Part shown: piece by piece, positions 1 through 11,889 of the stretch
How positions within the stretch are numbered: the first letter of the stretch is position 1
Layout: each line of letters opens with the position of its first letter
Translations under genes and position numbers: made by a program
Assembly (NCBI GenBank): GCA_032622095.1
Contig: CP136066.1
Location: forward strand, 190,454,816-190,518,815
From: Siphonodentalium dalli
Taxonomy: Eukaryota > Mollusca > Scaphopoda > Gadilida > Siphonodentaliidae
Direction: 5' to 3'
Length of the DNA: 64,000 bases
Notes under the pieces: model-generated
Seen by the model: only the letters and a program-made list of their open reading frames with translations
Told to the model about the DNA's origin: nothing
Database searches by the model: none

Positions 1-348
1 GTATGATATACGTGCATGGCATGGGCACGCACACAACTTCTAAACAGTTAACCGTGCACTGTTGGCGGAATTCCCACATGAGTGAGGTAACGTCCGTTGT
101 TACACGTACGCCTGGCTAATAGAACTACACATTACATTTAAAAGATAAAACCAAAGAACGAGAAATATCATTGTCTATTAGATCATTTTGCACATAGTGG
201 CAGCGGTGTTTAACCAAATAAAGTACATTACAGTGCAGAAATACGAATATATTGTGCTCCGAAATTCACGTCCTACAGGGTACCGCATGCCAACTGGTCT
301 CCCGGGTGTTTTATATTGCTCATAACATCTGGTCACGTTTTCTCGAAG
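1..348. other. intronic sequence upstream of the first visible exon
   Basis: I see no recognisable coding domain here. A pyrimidine-rich tract ending in AG at 347-348 acts as the splice acceptor for the exon starting at 349. Another AG at 277-278 is a weaker alternative, because it would give a phase 0 exon where every other junction of this gene is phase 1. The amino-terminal exons of gene A should lie to the left of the window. Confidence 0.5.
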
Positions 349-531
349 GTATCGGTAACGGTGAACCATGCGTCTACATCCAGGCCACGTGTGACGAATG
401 TCGTGACGTCGGTGACTATCAATGCAAAGACCACGCCGCGTGCAGAACTCTAGTCCACGTAGGCTGCGTAACTTACGTCTGCAAATGCGTCGAGGAATAC
501 TACGTCGATAGAGATGGGATCTGTGTGAAAG
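349..531 (+). CDS. gene A, cysteine-rich EGF-like exon
   Basis: This internal exon encodes about 61 residues with nine cysteines in EGF-like spacing (PCVY, ATCDECR, YQCKDHAACR, VGCVTYVCKC, GICVKG). Proteins with such modules are usually secreted or cell-surface and the fold is held by disulfides. The acceptor is AG at 347-348 and the donor is GAAAG|GTAAAT, with GT at 532-533. Both junctions are phase 1, so the exon can be inserted or lost without a frameshift. Nine cysteines is more than the six of a standard EGF domain; an EB-type module or one and a half EGF units are alternatives. The last 40 or so bases of the exon and its donor are the founder of the long minisatellite that follows directly. 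Placement in the same gene as the downstream EGF and CTLD exons is inferred from strand, phase and order. Confidence 0.7.
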
Positions 532-2254
532 GTAAATATGGGAATACTACGTCAATAGAGATGACATCGGTGTGAAAGGTACTATAGGAATACTACGTCA
601 ATAGAGATGACATCTGTGTGAAAGGTAACTATTAGAATACTACGTTAATAGAGATGGCGTCTGTGTGAAAGGTAACTATGGGAATACTACGTCAATAGAG
701 ATGACATCGGTGTGAAAGGTAACTATAGGAATACTACGTCAATAGAGATGACATCTGTGTGAAAGGTAACTATTAGAATACTACGTTAATAGAGATGGCG
801 TCTGTGTGAAAGGTAACTATGGGAATACTACGTTAATACAGATGGCGTCTGTGTGAAAGGTAACTATAGGAATACTACGTTAATACAGATGGCGTCTGTG
901 TGAAAGGTAACTATAGGAATACTACGTCAATAGAGATGACATATGTGTGAAAGGTAACTATAGGAATACTACGTCAATAGAGATGACATCGGTGTGAAAG
1001 GTAACTATGGGAATACTACGTCAATAGAGATGACATCGGTGTGAAAGGTAACTATGGGAATACTACGTCAATAGAGATGACATATGTGTGGAAGGTAACT
1101 ATAGGAATACTACGTCAATAGAGATGACATCGGTGTGAAAGGTAACTATAGGAATACTACGTCAATAGAGATGACATCGGTGTGAAAGGTAACTATAGGA
1201 ATACTACGTCAATAGAGATGACATATCTGTGAAAGGTAACTATGAGAATACTACGTTAATACAGATGGCGTCTCTGTGAAAGGTAACTATGAGAATACTA
1301 CGTTAATACAGATGGCACCTGTGTGAAACGTAACTATGGGAATACTACGTTAATACAGATGGCGTCTGTGTGAAAGGTAACTATGAGAATACTACGTCAA
1401 TAGAGATGACATCTCTGTGAAAGGTAACTATTAGAATACTACGTTAATAGAGATGGCGTCTGTGTGAAAGGTAACTATGGGAATACTACGTTAATACAGA
1501 TGGCACCTGTGTGAAAGGTAACTGTGGGAATACTACGTTAATACAGATGGCGTCTCTGTGAACGGTAACTATGAGAATACTACGTTAATAGAGATGGAAT
1601 ATGTGTGAAAGGTAACTATTAGAATACTACGTTAATAGAGATGGCGTCTGTGTGAAAGGTAACTATGGGAATACTACGTTAATACAGATGGCACATGTAA
1701 GAAAGGTAACTATGGGAATACTACGTTAACACAGATGGCACCTGTGTGAAAGGTAACTATAGGAATACTACGTTAATACAGATGGCGTCTCTGTGAAAGG
1801 TAACTATGAGAATACTACGTTAATACAGATGGCACCTGTGTGAAACGTAACTATGGGAATACTACGTTAATACGGATGGCGTGTCTGTGAAAGGTAACTA
1901 TGAGAATACTACGTTAATACAGATGGCGTCTGTGTGAAAGGTAACTATGGGAATACTACGTCAATAGATATGGCGTCTGTGTGAAAGGTAACTATGGGAA
2001 TACTACGTTAATACAGATGGCACATGCGTGAAAGGTAACTATGGGAATACTACGTTAACACAGATGGCACCTGTGTGAAAGGTAACTATGGGAATACTAC
2101 GTTAATACAGATGGCGTCTCTGTGAAAGGTAACTATGAGAATACTACGTTAATACAGATGGCACCTGTGTGAAACGTAACTATGGGAATAATACGTTAAT
2201 ACAGATGGCGTCTGTGTGAAAGGTAACTATGGGAATACTACGTTCCGAACGATT
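492..2254 (+). repeat. 47-bp minisatellite derived from an exon end and splice donor
   Basis: About 36 tandem copies of a 47-bp unit follow the EGF-like exon. The unit starts GGAATACTACGT and ends GTGTGAAAGGTAACTAT. It matches the exon 3' end (492-531) plus the first intron bases, so every copy carries a donor-like AAAG|GTAACT. Copies alternate between variants (CAATAGAGATGACAT, TAATACAGATGGCGT and TAATACAGATGGCAC), which suggests growth in multi-unit blocks. The array stops abruptly inside a unit at about 2254. Because 47 is not a multiple of three, in-frame translation soon meets stops, so the array is intronic and not a coding repeat. Confidence 0.95.
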
Positions 2255-2759
2255 TCCACAAAGTGTACATTTTCGTAGTCATTGACAAATCTACACTCTA
2301 ACTGTTTGGAACATTCGAGAACACATACAATGAAACTGTTATAACACAGCGGTTGTAATGGCTCCTGCAAAATAGACTATAGTAATAATGATTGGGGTAA
2401 TTTTCAATATCAAGACATTCACCCATTGTTACATAATGTCTATCTCTTCCTATAACAAGTTTCATATAGTTTCCATGGTATAAATAATACACATGAATCT
2501 AAAACTAATTAATATTGATTTTATTTCGAATTTTCTGGTATAATACATGCAATCAATTTGGGACATTCTCCGACTCGCCGAAACGTTCGGAATGTAACAA
2601 GAGGGAGAACTCTATCTCTGTCTGAGATCGCGGAAAGTTTCATGACGGTCTGTTCTGACAAATAGTGACGAAAAAATGTCCCAATTGAGTATCGTATATA
2701 TATATATATATATATATATTTGACTAGTTTGATAAATCAACATGACGACTTTTTCTATA
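2255..2759. other. intron, including a (TA)n run
   Basis: This is AT-rich intronic DNA of gene A with no recognisable coding domain. A pure TA microsatellite occupies about 2695-2719, immediately before the left arm of the hairpin element. Confidence 0.5.
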
Positions 2760-3091
2760 AAAAAACGTCTTTAATTCCTAGGCCTTTCGTGCCTTCTTGG
2801 CAATTTTCAAGGAATGACGTGTATAACACTGTGACGTCATATAGCAACATGTATGTGGTAGAGGGATGTACACAATCTTCCCATTCTATAAGATGGCAAG
2901 TGATAGTGATTCGGAAAGACTGAGCAAGGAAGTTTATTTCAAACTCAAATTCCGGACAAAACTCAATAGTTCTTAACTTTGACGTCAAGAGTTATCCCCC
3001 ATGTTGCTATATGACGTCACAGTGTTATACACGTCATTCCTTGAAAATTGCCATGAAGGCACGAAAGGCCTAGGAATTAAAGACGTTTTTT
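2760..3091. mobile_element. foldback element with 92-bp near-perfect arms
   Basis: The left arm 2760-2851 and right arm 3000-3091 are reverse complements with, by eye, one mismatch (CTTCTTGGC against CTTCATGGC). They enclose a 148-bp spacer. Both arms contain TGACGTCATATAGCAACATG. No transposase is present, so this is most simply a non-autonomous inverted-repeat element. I could not define a target-site duplication. The near identity of the arms suggests recent insertion or arm-to-arm gene conversion. Confidence 0.85.
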
Positions 3092-5141
3092 GGCATTGTC
3101 TTGAAATATTTTGATATGTCGAAGAACTTGAAAATGTCAATTTGATGTGCGGAACGAAGCGGATATGTTTCTCATTGTCTTTGCCCCACTAAAATTTCAC
3201 AATAAAGTAAGTAGTACCTATCCGCACCATATCGTTATAGTGGAGACTTAACATTCCGAGTAACAGGAACGAAAAGAGGAACAGGAACAGGCTTCGAGTA
3301 ACAAGTGACTATTCCTGGTGATGGGTACGGGAACATAGATATCACATTCCACGTGACAACATATTACGTATTTTATATCATTCGAAAGCTTAGCATCCAC
3401 CCTACATGTTTACCCTTATCAAATGTCGACATGTTATTTAGCATGTTATTAATCACAATATGTGGTTTTGGGTGATACATTTAATGACCATGTTATTCAT
3501 CATGATAAATATAACGAATACCATGATGAATAACATGATGAATAACATGGTGAATAAACATTGTTTTAACATGTTATACATCATGCAATTTAACATGAGT
3601 TTTATAAATTCCACTATAAACTGGGGAAGATTGTAGATTATATTTATTACATCATCCAAAACCTCGATAAAACATACTTAAATCAAAAAAAATTATGGCA
3701 CGTGAAACTAACAACAACTTCTATAAGAACCGAACCTTTCACGTAACTATGCGTTGTTTGCCCGCGTTAAGAAATAGTCCCAGATAATACAGATTTTTTT
3801 ACGTATTTACTGGCGTATATTTAATGAAATAACTTTTCAAACTCTTCATTCATTATAGTTCGTTGGAAAAATATTGGAAGCCATAGTATTTTGACATATA
3901 GCGTACGGAATGTAAATAGACGATAAACCGGAAGTCAAAAATCATCTGGCAATATTTCCTGTTATGAAACGAACGTTTAGTATCACAATTTATAGAATGG
4001 GTTTATTGAATGGAATAAGGATAGGATCATAGGGTAAAATGCATTATGTCACGGAGAAAGAAGAGAGAAATATACCATGTTAAATTTCTCGCCATTTTTC
4101 GCCACGGGCCAAAGAAAATCGAACTTCATAATTTGACCTGATCGGTTATTTGTATTGATACAACTCTGAGCAGAAGGAATACTCTTATGTTGGTTCCATT
4201 AGTCTCTCACGTGGTATGGTTTCAGTTGTTAGTTGGGGTGCCAAACCGCGTTGCACTATCAAAACGGTTAAACCTGCCTGTAGTGGAAGCATTCAAAAAA
4301 GAAATGGTAAGCAGTTTCTTAAGGTGCACCACACAAGCACATCGGTGAATCAGGTATACATTTCTCGTCAAAGTTCGAATTGCTACAGTTGTTACGCAAT
4401 CTATCCATAAGAATGGCATAGTCTCTCGTTTTCTGACATTGAAATAAGAAGGGGCTTCGGGGAATGAGACATCTCATTCAGACATTGTAAAATCGTATAT
4501 TTATCATTAGGAGTAATGAGGTCATCTAAGAGTTCATTCCACTGTATGACCAGATTGTTGGATCAGGTTGGGTGTCGATAAATGTTTGTTTTTGTTTATT
4601 ATATTACGGTGATGGCAGTTGGTGGAATACATTTCTTATAGGTATTGTGCTGAATAAATTATGAATGGACGCATGGGTGTAGTGTTTAGAATGAGGCTGC
4701 CGGCGAGAAAATAGTTTTATTCTTGAACATTACTGCATTTTAGATGATGATATAACATGATATAACCTTAATTTGAGAAATATTAATATAGATTGGGCTC
4801 GTTATGTGCCAATATATTTTAAAACATACACAAATACCACCAATAGACTGTAACTACCGGCACCGCAAATAAAACAATCGAAACAAACAACTAGACGGTA
4901 TATATATCTAGACAGGTTCTGTAAACAACACCATATGTGGGAGTACTATGTGATTTCCGGTATATAATACCTATTCGGATAATTGCATAACAAAACATGT
5001 GGTGCTATGTAATTAAACGAAATTGACTGTATTTATCACTCAACACTACATGTTGAATTTAACATGTCAGTTCCCATGGTGAATGTTGTTTACCGTGTTA
5101 TTAACCATTATATTAATCACCCGATGTTTATAACTGATAAA
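3092..5141. other. intron without recognised genes
   Basis: This is AT-rich intron of gene A. Around 3490-3560 there is a short degenerate repeat of ATGATGAATAAC-type units. Small open frames such as those near 4216-4420 have no domain similarity I recognise and overlap on opposite strands, so I treat them as chance. Confidence 0.45.
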
Positions 5142-5256
5142 ACATATGATACTAAGGTTATAACACGTACATATGATACTAAGGTTATAACACGTACATA
5201 TGATACTAAGGTTATAACACGTACATATGATACTAAGGTTATAACACGTAAATATG
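5142..5256 (+). repeat. 27-bp tandem repeat, four copies
   Basis: Four nearly identical head-to-tail copies of a 27-bp unit beginning ACATATGATACTAAGG and ending AACACGT. The unit is a multiple of three and stays open as a repeated nine-residue phrase, but no splice sites or domain support coding. It lies in the intron before the second EGF exon. Confidence 0.95.
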
Positions 5257-5427
5257 TTTAGACAACTTTGTTTATAAGGCCATGACTGCAGTAACTTTTT
5301 CCGGGTACGAAGAGGGCATTATGTGCCTACTGGTAGCTATCGACCTAGATTTTGTAACTATAAAATTTCATTCACAAAATAATGTGACATGCATGTCCGT
5401 ATACTTTGTTTCAAAATTCAAAAACAT

Positions 5428-5526
5428 CAGTGCCAACCAATCATAGTCCACACAATACATCAGTGCCAACCAATCATATTCCACACAATACATCAGTGCC
5501 AACCAATCATATTACACACAATACAT
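5428..5526 (+). repeat. 33-bp tandem repeat, three copies
   Basis: Three direct copies of a 33-bp unit beginning CAGTGCCAACCAATCAT, with one or two differences between copies. The array ends about 33 bases before the acceptor of the EGF exon at 5560. It therefore occupies the region where the branch point and polypyrimidine tract would be expected. Confidence 0.95.
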
Positions 5527-5559
5527 ATATATTTTCGACATTTACAATTCTTTCAACAG

Positions 5560-5697
5560 AAATTCCACTTGGCGGAACCTGCAGCCACAACGGAGAGAAT
5601 GAGTGTGTCACAGAAAACGCAGAATGTGTCGCTAAGGACGGAAAATCAACCTGTGGATGTTCCGATGGATATGAGAAAGACGGAAATCATGCTTGTG
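5560..5697 (+). CDS. gene A, EGF-like domain exon
   Basis: A 138-bp exon encoding one complete EGF module with exactly six cysteines (GGTCSHNG, NECVTENAEC, STCGCSDGYEKDG, HACG). The CGCSDGYEKDG stretch is characteristic of EGF domains. The acceptor is TTTCAACAG at 5551-5559 and the donor is GCTTGTG|GTAAGTG, with GT at 5698. Both junctions are phase 1, the usual symmetric arrangement for exchangeable extracellular EGF exons. The longer open frame around it, on both sides, is intron. I assign it to the same gene as the lectin exons downstream because strand and phase agree and no other gene intervenes. Confidence 0.88.
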
Positions 5698-6654
5698 GTA
5701 AGTGTCAATTCTGTTCTAATGTTCCATTTGGTATGGTTTATTGTGGTTTATGGGTTGTAGGAAATTGTTATGGGTGTAGGAAAGGCCGTGTACCTGTAGA
5801 GAGCTGCATCTCACTGGAAAATCATGCCCACCCTGGTTAAGTGGTCCTGCTAATTTTCAACTGTGTTTGTGGGCCCTGCTAAATTGGTATGATGCTTGTG
5901 GGGCAAAATGTTGCTGTTATTTTTTCATAATTTATAATTTTTGCGACCTAATCGAATGCAGGAAAACCCAGTATGTTTATACAACATATTGTGAAATAGG
6001 TATCTTCATGATGTCTCATAAAGGCATTATCTCAATTCGCTTGGTAAAGGTACATTTTCTAAACTGCATACATTGGCCCCAAACAGCACCATAACAATTC
6101 GGAGGACACACCAGCATCATGCATATGACCTGGCCCGTGAAGGATCTGACTAACTTGCACAAATAAACTAATGCGGTTACCTTCACGCTGCCTTAATCAT
6201 AAATCCGTGCATACTTGGGTTAGAACAGGCTTCCCCGTTGCTGTGGATACATAACGGATAAAACTATAAGTTCGTATTATATTTCAGTCTAATAGTCGAC
6301 ATTCCACCAGATGAAAACAGATCTGCAATGACGGGCTGCAGGGAACACCTTTGGACAGTTATATTCACCAAAAATCAGAAGAAAAGTTCCTGCGCCATGA
6401 CGTAAACATCAAATCGACGTCAAATCATGAAGAAAAACACTCAGTTCGTCATGTCGATCACTTTGAAATAAAATTCAGTCATTATTTTGAGTTTATACAT
6501 TCATGTGAAAGCATGTCCAAGCCCACGTGTAATCAACATACATTAGAGAGATTCACAAAGAAACGGTTAGCAGTTACGATTACACTGCGTCTATTATATG
6601 TAACCATGACACACCCGCCCCCTTGGACTTTGAATTTCCTAACTTGTCCATCGC
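5698..6654. other. intron without recognised genes
   Basis: Intronic sequence after the EGF exon. No domain, tandem repeat or long inverted repeat was recognised. The open frames here continue from the exon or overlap one another. Confidence 0.45.
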
Positions 6655-7130
6655 AGATAAGGGCGGTAGCCTGTTTTGAATGGATCATTCGTAGTGTGGC
6701 TCTACATGAGAACATTTGAGATGGAAACATGAAAATTGCATGGTTCGGCCCTGTGTGAGAACATTTTGAAATATGAACATGAAAACTGCAAAATCCTATC
6801 TATAGACTGACCAGAAGCTTTCCAAGTGTTGGAATCTTCAACCCGATATCCCCTTAAGGTCGGACAATTTCCAACAGATGGGCATTTTATACCAATATCT
6901 TTACTCAGAGTAAGAAAATATGCAATTGTTTGTCTAAAAACAACAAATTCCCCACCAATGAATAGTAGGAATATCAAACTGCGAGAGAATTTCAACCTAT
7001 TGCTAGTGTGAAATTTCCATTTAATGTTGTGTCAGGTACAATGTATGAAATTACCAACTGTTGGGAAATTTTAACCAGAGTTGGGGGTGAGATACCCCCC
7101 CCCCCATCCCAACCCATCCCAACATTCCTT
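6655..7130 (+). repeat. dispersed repeat family R, copy 1
   Basis: First of four diverged copies of a roughly 450-bp AT-rich repeat marked by TTTCCAAC-type phrases, the core GGTTCGG..TGTGAGAACATTTTGAA, and a C-rich right end. The other copies are near 7565-7930 (reverse), 18855-19360 (same orientation) and 60280-60780 (reverse). No coding function is evident. It looks like a non-autonomous element. Confidence 0.7.
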
Positions 7131-7240
7131 ATCGCGACGTCCCTGTGGCCATGTCTCTGTCCGCAGACGATGTTAGTGCTAAGTCATTTGCCACTTCGTG
7201 CAATTTCAATCGGTATGTTAATTCTAAAGTACAAAACACA

Positions 7241-7441
7241 AATCCTAAATGTAGTCGTCATGTTTAGCGAAACGAATTTTACGGATACGAATATCTAAAT
7301 GTATCCGTTTCTCTATCCGTGAGTTGCGAATCTTTTCTATTCGAGAGGTTTCGCATGTGACGCGGATAGAGTAACGGATACTTTTAGCTATTCGTATCCG
7401 TAAATTTCGTTTCGCTAAACACGACGACTACGATTAGGATT
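7241..7441. mobile_element. short foldback MITE with 80-bp arms
   Basis: Arms 7241-7319 and 7362-7441 are imperfect reverse complements, starting AATCCTAAATGTAGTCGTC and ending GACGACTACGATTAGGATT. Each contains TTTAGCGAAACGAA and the GGATACGAATA phrase. A related piece with the GTATCCGTT and GCGAAACCTCTC motifs occurs near 8380-8530, and a weaker one near 16440-16510. The element sits between two oppositely oriented copies of repeat family R. Confidence 0.8.
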
Positions 7442-7564
7442 ATTGAACAGTTTCGTAATTTATAATTATTATACCTATCAATATTGCACGGAAGCGAAAT
7501 GAATTAGCATGTATATTGCCCTTCAGATAGGGGCGTGGCGACTGGATTTCTTTTGGTGAAGTCT

Positions 7565-7930
7565 CAGCCCCCCCCCCCGACCCAAATTTGGTCAGAATGT
7601 TTAGTAATTGGAAATCTCATACCTGGCACAACATTAGTTGTTTTAGACCAACATTTGCATATTTTCCTACCTTCCGTCAAAATTTTAATCTGAAACGGTC
7701 ATCTATTGGAAATTTTCCAACCATAATTATAGTGGGACATCGGGTTGGAAATTTTGAACACTTGAAAAGCTTGAGGCCATGCAGTCCAGTAGCTAGGATA
7801 TTGCAATTTTCATGTTCAGATTCAAAATGTTACTTTCTCACACCTGACCGAACCATGCAATTTTCGGGTTTTAATCTAAAAATGTTCACATGCATGGCTA
7901 CACGACTACTGCTCTATTCAGAATAGGCTA
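7565..7930 (-). repeat. dispersed repeat family R, copy 2 (inverted)
   Basis: Reverse-oriented copy of the repeat at 6655-7130. Together they form a large imperfect inverted pair around the short MITE at 7241-7441. Shared phrases include GAACCATGCAATTTTC and GTTGGAAATTTTGAACAC. It starts next to a C-run at about 7570, equivalent to the C-run ending copy 1. Confidence 0.7.
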
Positions 7931-9197
7931 CCACCCAGGCATGTGAGGAAACAGTTGAGGGAAATCAAAGCCCAATGGGGTGGGGTGCAAATGGAATTAC
8001 GCAAACCCGCGAGTTTGGTATGGAAATTCCAAGGTGGACACTCCTCCCGCCCAACGGAAACACTATAGCCACGTCCATGCCTGCAGATTGAGAATGTGAT
8101 GGATGGCTGCATGGTTCGAATATATCCGACAAACAAGTTCTCCTTTTAAGTCGACCAACGGAACGGATTTATCAAATGCAAAGCAAGGAATAGTTGTCCA
8201 TGCAGTGAGTTTCCGCTTCGCACGATCTAGCATGCAGAATATCTGCAGCGAGAACGATAATCTTCTTATCAATCGGCCTATTGGGGATAATTGTCCAAAG
8301 CCTGAGGAATAATGGCTTCATGGTCACATCAAAACAAATTAACAGAGTGTCTGTAGTTTTGGTGCACATTCACACCGAAAAATGTGATATACCCTATCCG
8401 TCGCTGGGTTAGAAAATTACGGCTACGGCTAGAAGGTGCGCATAATTTGATTACGTAGTATACCTAACCGTCGCCATGAATAAACGTATCCGTTGCTTTT
8501 CAGTGACATGCGAAACCTCTCTATCAGATACATTTGATTCACATGCCACGCGATTATATATATATAGTCTCTTTGTTATATGCATACCGGTATAACCAGG
8601 CACGTGATTAGATTTTGGAAATGGATCACCCTCGGTGGATTCAAATCCCCAATTACCTCGTGCTGTCTAACGGGCATACATGTGTCCGTTGATTCGACGC
8701 TGAATAAACCATCACCCGGTCGCCGCCATGGTTGTAAAGAACGCGCGAATGCAGTTGACGTGACAGATGACGTCATGCAAGCAACGCATGGATTTAGCAG
8801 TTTGGCTAAAGTGACGTATACGGCACTCTAGCCAGTCCGTAACTTATAACGGTGAGTTTGCGACATAATATGATCGCACGTGACACGTAGTGGAGCAACC
8901 ACACAAATACATCAAACTATCACAACAATTTCCATCTATATACGTAGTTTCCAACTGTTGCTATATATGATTTGGATATTAAGGTTAATCCATATTCTAT
9001 AAAATGAGAGAAAATTGAAGTTGTTAGTCTGAAAATACATATTTGGAAAACAAATTACATGCAAATTTTTTCCGACAACCTCCCCCCCCCCCTAAATGAA
9101 TAAGGAAAAAATTTACGTGTAAATGTTTGACGCCTAGGTACCCTCCCCCCACCCCCGGTACGTTGTGTCCCGCAGTTTTTTCCGCCCCCCCCCCTGT
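7931..9197. other. intron with MITE fragment and C-runs
   Basis: No gene is recognised. It contains the diverged MITE fragment at about 8380-8530 and several poly-C/poly-T interruptions at 9080-9200. The open frames 8103-8369 overlap on both strands and lack any known domain. Confidence 0.4.
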
Positions 9198-9545
9198 TTT
9201 TTTTGGGAAATTAAACGCTTGGATAGCATATCTGACCAACTGAAGGTGAGTGAATATTTCTTCACAAATGTTCGGACACCGACGATCAATTTAAGTCAGT
9301 TGTCAGTGTTCTATCGCGGAAAAAAATGCCATTTAATCATCGCCGCGAGACGATTTCTTCCCCAAAATATCCCAGAAAATCATGCTTTTCACATTCATCG
9401 CAGACAGCTGTCGCAACCTATATACCAATCGAAGGTATGTTTTTCCCCCACAAATGAGTATTTTTAATATTTTCACAGACTGTCCAGTTAGTCCCGAAAA
9501 ATTTAATCATTAGTTGTAAAAAATCTGTCCGCTTAGTCGTGATTT
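9198..9545. repeat. left arm of a 3-kb inverted repeat
   Basis: This stretch is reverse-complementary to about 11890-12285. Shared segments include AAACGCTTGGATAGCATATC, GATCGTCGGTGTCCGAAC (read on the other strand here) and TCGCAGACAGCTGTC. Identity is highest over 9200-9443 and declines inward. With the other arm it may delimit a decayed DNA transposon of about 3.1 kb. Confidence 0.8.
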
Positions 9546-11889
9546 TGCTGAAGTCTGCCATCTTCAATTTCTGGTCGAAAAGGCAACTTTGCCGCAGATG
9601 ATGGGCGTTTCATTTGACTTTTGCGTGGCCACAATGTTCTGGGTGTTCATAATGTTGTATATGTCTCCTGGGACAACATAACATCCAGGTGGTGTCTTTT
9701 ATTTAGAACTGAACTGTAACCTGTAACTGAAATCCAACCACGAAGTACATGTTTGGTAAACATAATTATAACTTTTGATGTATGTCATATTGTTAACTCT
9801 GACTTGTCATCACTCTCGGAAGGCTGACATAAAAAAATGTTAGATTTACATCCAATTTTTTTCCAGAAATGCTGCGGTGTCAGGGGGGAGGGGGTGGTCG
9901 GAAAAAAATTCCAGGCACGTATGATGGGGTGGGTGGGTGTCTTTCGGGTCCGAAAAACAGTTTTTTCCATGTGCCAATTTTGTTTTCTATTTCTGCTATT
10001 GAGTCTTATTTTGATGTGTTTTGAACAGAAACAGGTCATATGTAGTTAATAGCAATGCTATACTATATATAGAGGTTAGCAGAAGTTGGATCAGTTGCAC
10101 AATGGCCAACAATAACCCAAATTCAACTTGATAGAACAAGAAACTGCGCTATGGGAAAAATAAAATTCAATCAGGATTCCATCTACTGATACAACAAAAT
10201 AAGAATAACTATGCAGAACTCAGCTGAAAATAAGCAATGTGACATGGAAATAAAGATATAATAAATAACGTAATAAAATAGACTTTTGACAACGTAAAAC
10301 ATAAAATCTTAACATATAAATTGAAGACCAGCCGGGCCAGCTTGAACAATTTCAAATTTGTTTTCCAAGTTAATGTGGATCAGCTTGTAATGTTAATCAC
10401 AGTAACAAAGATTTTATCGTCACTGATATCGTGAGCATAAAAGAAGTGAGATTGGGCTATCCATCCATATGGTATTCCCAATTATTACGAAGCCTATTAC
10501 TTCAGGCAGTGGCTACCAGCCTGCCATTACACGCTATAACATGTTTCCTCAGTTCTAGTTTCTGAGATACCCCAAGAAGAGTCATGCGGGTATATCATGG
10601 TTATGTTTGGTATTAGCATTATTCTTTAAACTTGGATGAACAGTTTTATTTCCACATGTTTTGATAAACAATTTGGTTCAATCAATATATCACATAGCAT
10701 ATATCAAAAATTCAAAATATCAAATAATCTGAAATGTGTTGTACCATGTAGTCTGTAGAATACTCAAATGTGATTATGTGACTAGATCATGTGACTATAT
10801 ATTATGAAAATGAATCTTAATAAAAACGTTGGCACTCTGCCTATCCCTAGAAATGTGATTATGTTGACACATTTCTTGATTAATGACACTTATATGATAA
10901 ATTCAAATAGTATCGTTATCTTCATTATGCACTATTCTATTAAAATCTTGCGCAATAAACTATGATAATGCAGGATAATCAGGGATAATCAGTTATTTGG
11001 TTGGTCAATTGATAATGTTTCTCAAATTTAGGGGGTGGGTGTCCAAAACTGACCGAAAAAACAATTCCTGAAACGAAAAAAAAGGGTGGGTGTCCAAAAT
11101 TGCCTGGAAAATAAACCCTGAACGGAAGAAATTGGGTGGGTCGCCCGAGACCGGAACAAATTAAAATTATCATACGTGCCTGGAAATATTTTCCGACCCC
11201 CCCCGGCGGTGTGCCGATTTTTAACCTTTATATTTGATTACACACTCGCAACGAGCTGTGGAGTTATACACGAAGCAGCTTGTTCATCCTTCCGTGGATG
11301 CAATTTTCTGAGTTGGCATATATATTTATTTGCTTGGCATATATATTTAGTACCATGGGAACATGTGAACCTATGATTATGAAATATGTCAGACTTTTCT
11401 GTGGAGTTATATGACATTTTTCGACTTAGAAAATTATTGTTTTCAATATTCAGCAATGGTTAGACCAATAATGAGGAGGGGACTAAAACATACTGTCGGA
11501 GGGGTGTACAGCCATATATGTTACTAATCTTAGCTTAAATTAAAGTCCACTTTTAGTTTTTAAGTATCAAATTTCACACTAAATACTGGCTGAAATATCA
11601 AACTATTGGAAAATACGTCTACACCTCACACCATCACAACAATCCTGTTGCTACGACCTTAGTCGTGGAGGGCATTGTAATATTCTTGTTCTAAACATAT
11701 TTCCATAAATAATTCTTTGATTAATGACCTTACACGATCTGATCGAATGTTATGGGAACAAATTGCAAACTGTACTCGGTAACTAAACTTGATCAGTATA
11801 CTATAGTTCCAACACAAAAGCAGTTGGCCAAAAAACGTGCCACTGTTAACGAAAGGCAGTCAACCAACTAATCCATTTCGACTCTTGAT
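9546..11889. other. interior of the 9.2-12.3 kb inverted repeat
   Basis: No transposase or other domain recognised. Within it, 9880-9960 and 11030-11205 form a second, weaker inverted pair around TTCCAGGCACGTATGAT and ATCATACGTGCCTGGAA, with G-rich GGGTGGGTGTC phrases. The remaining sequence, 10050-10980 and 11210-11889, is AT-rich and featureless to me. Confidence 0.5.

Noticed and set aside
492-2254. CRISPR-like array
   Set aside because: Repeats are contiguous with no unique spacers, derive from an exon boundary, and the surroundings are eukaryotic.
5064-5261. Repeated TYDTKVITR peptide as a coding repeat
   Set aside because: The 27-bp unit stays open only because its length is a multiple of three. 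There are no splice sites or neighbouring exons in that frame.
6351-7298. Four overlapping frames of 61-122 codons as small genes
   Set aside because: They lie in or beside repeat family R, on both strands, without domain or splice support.
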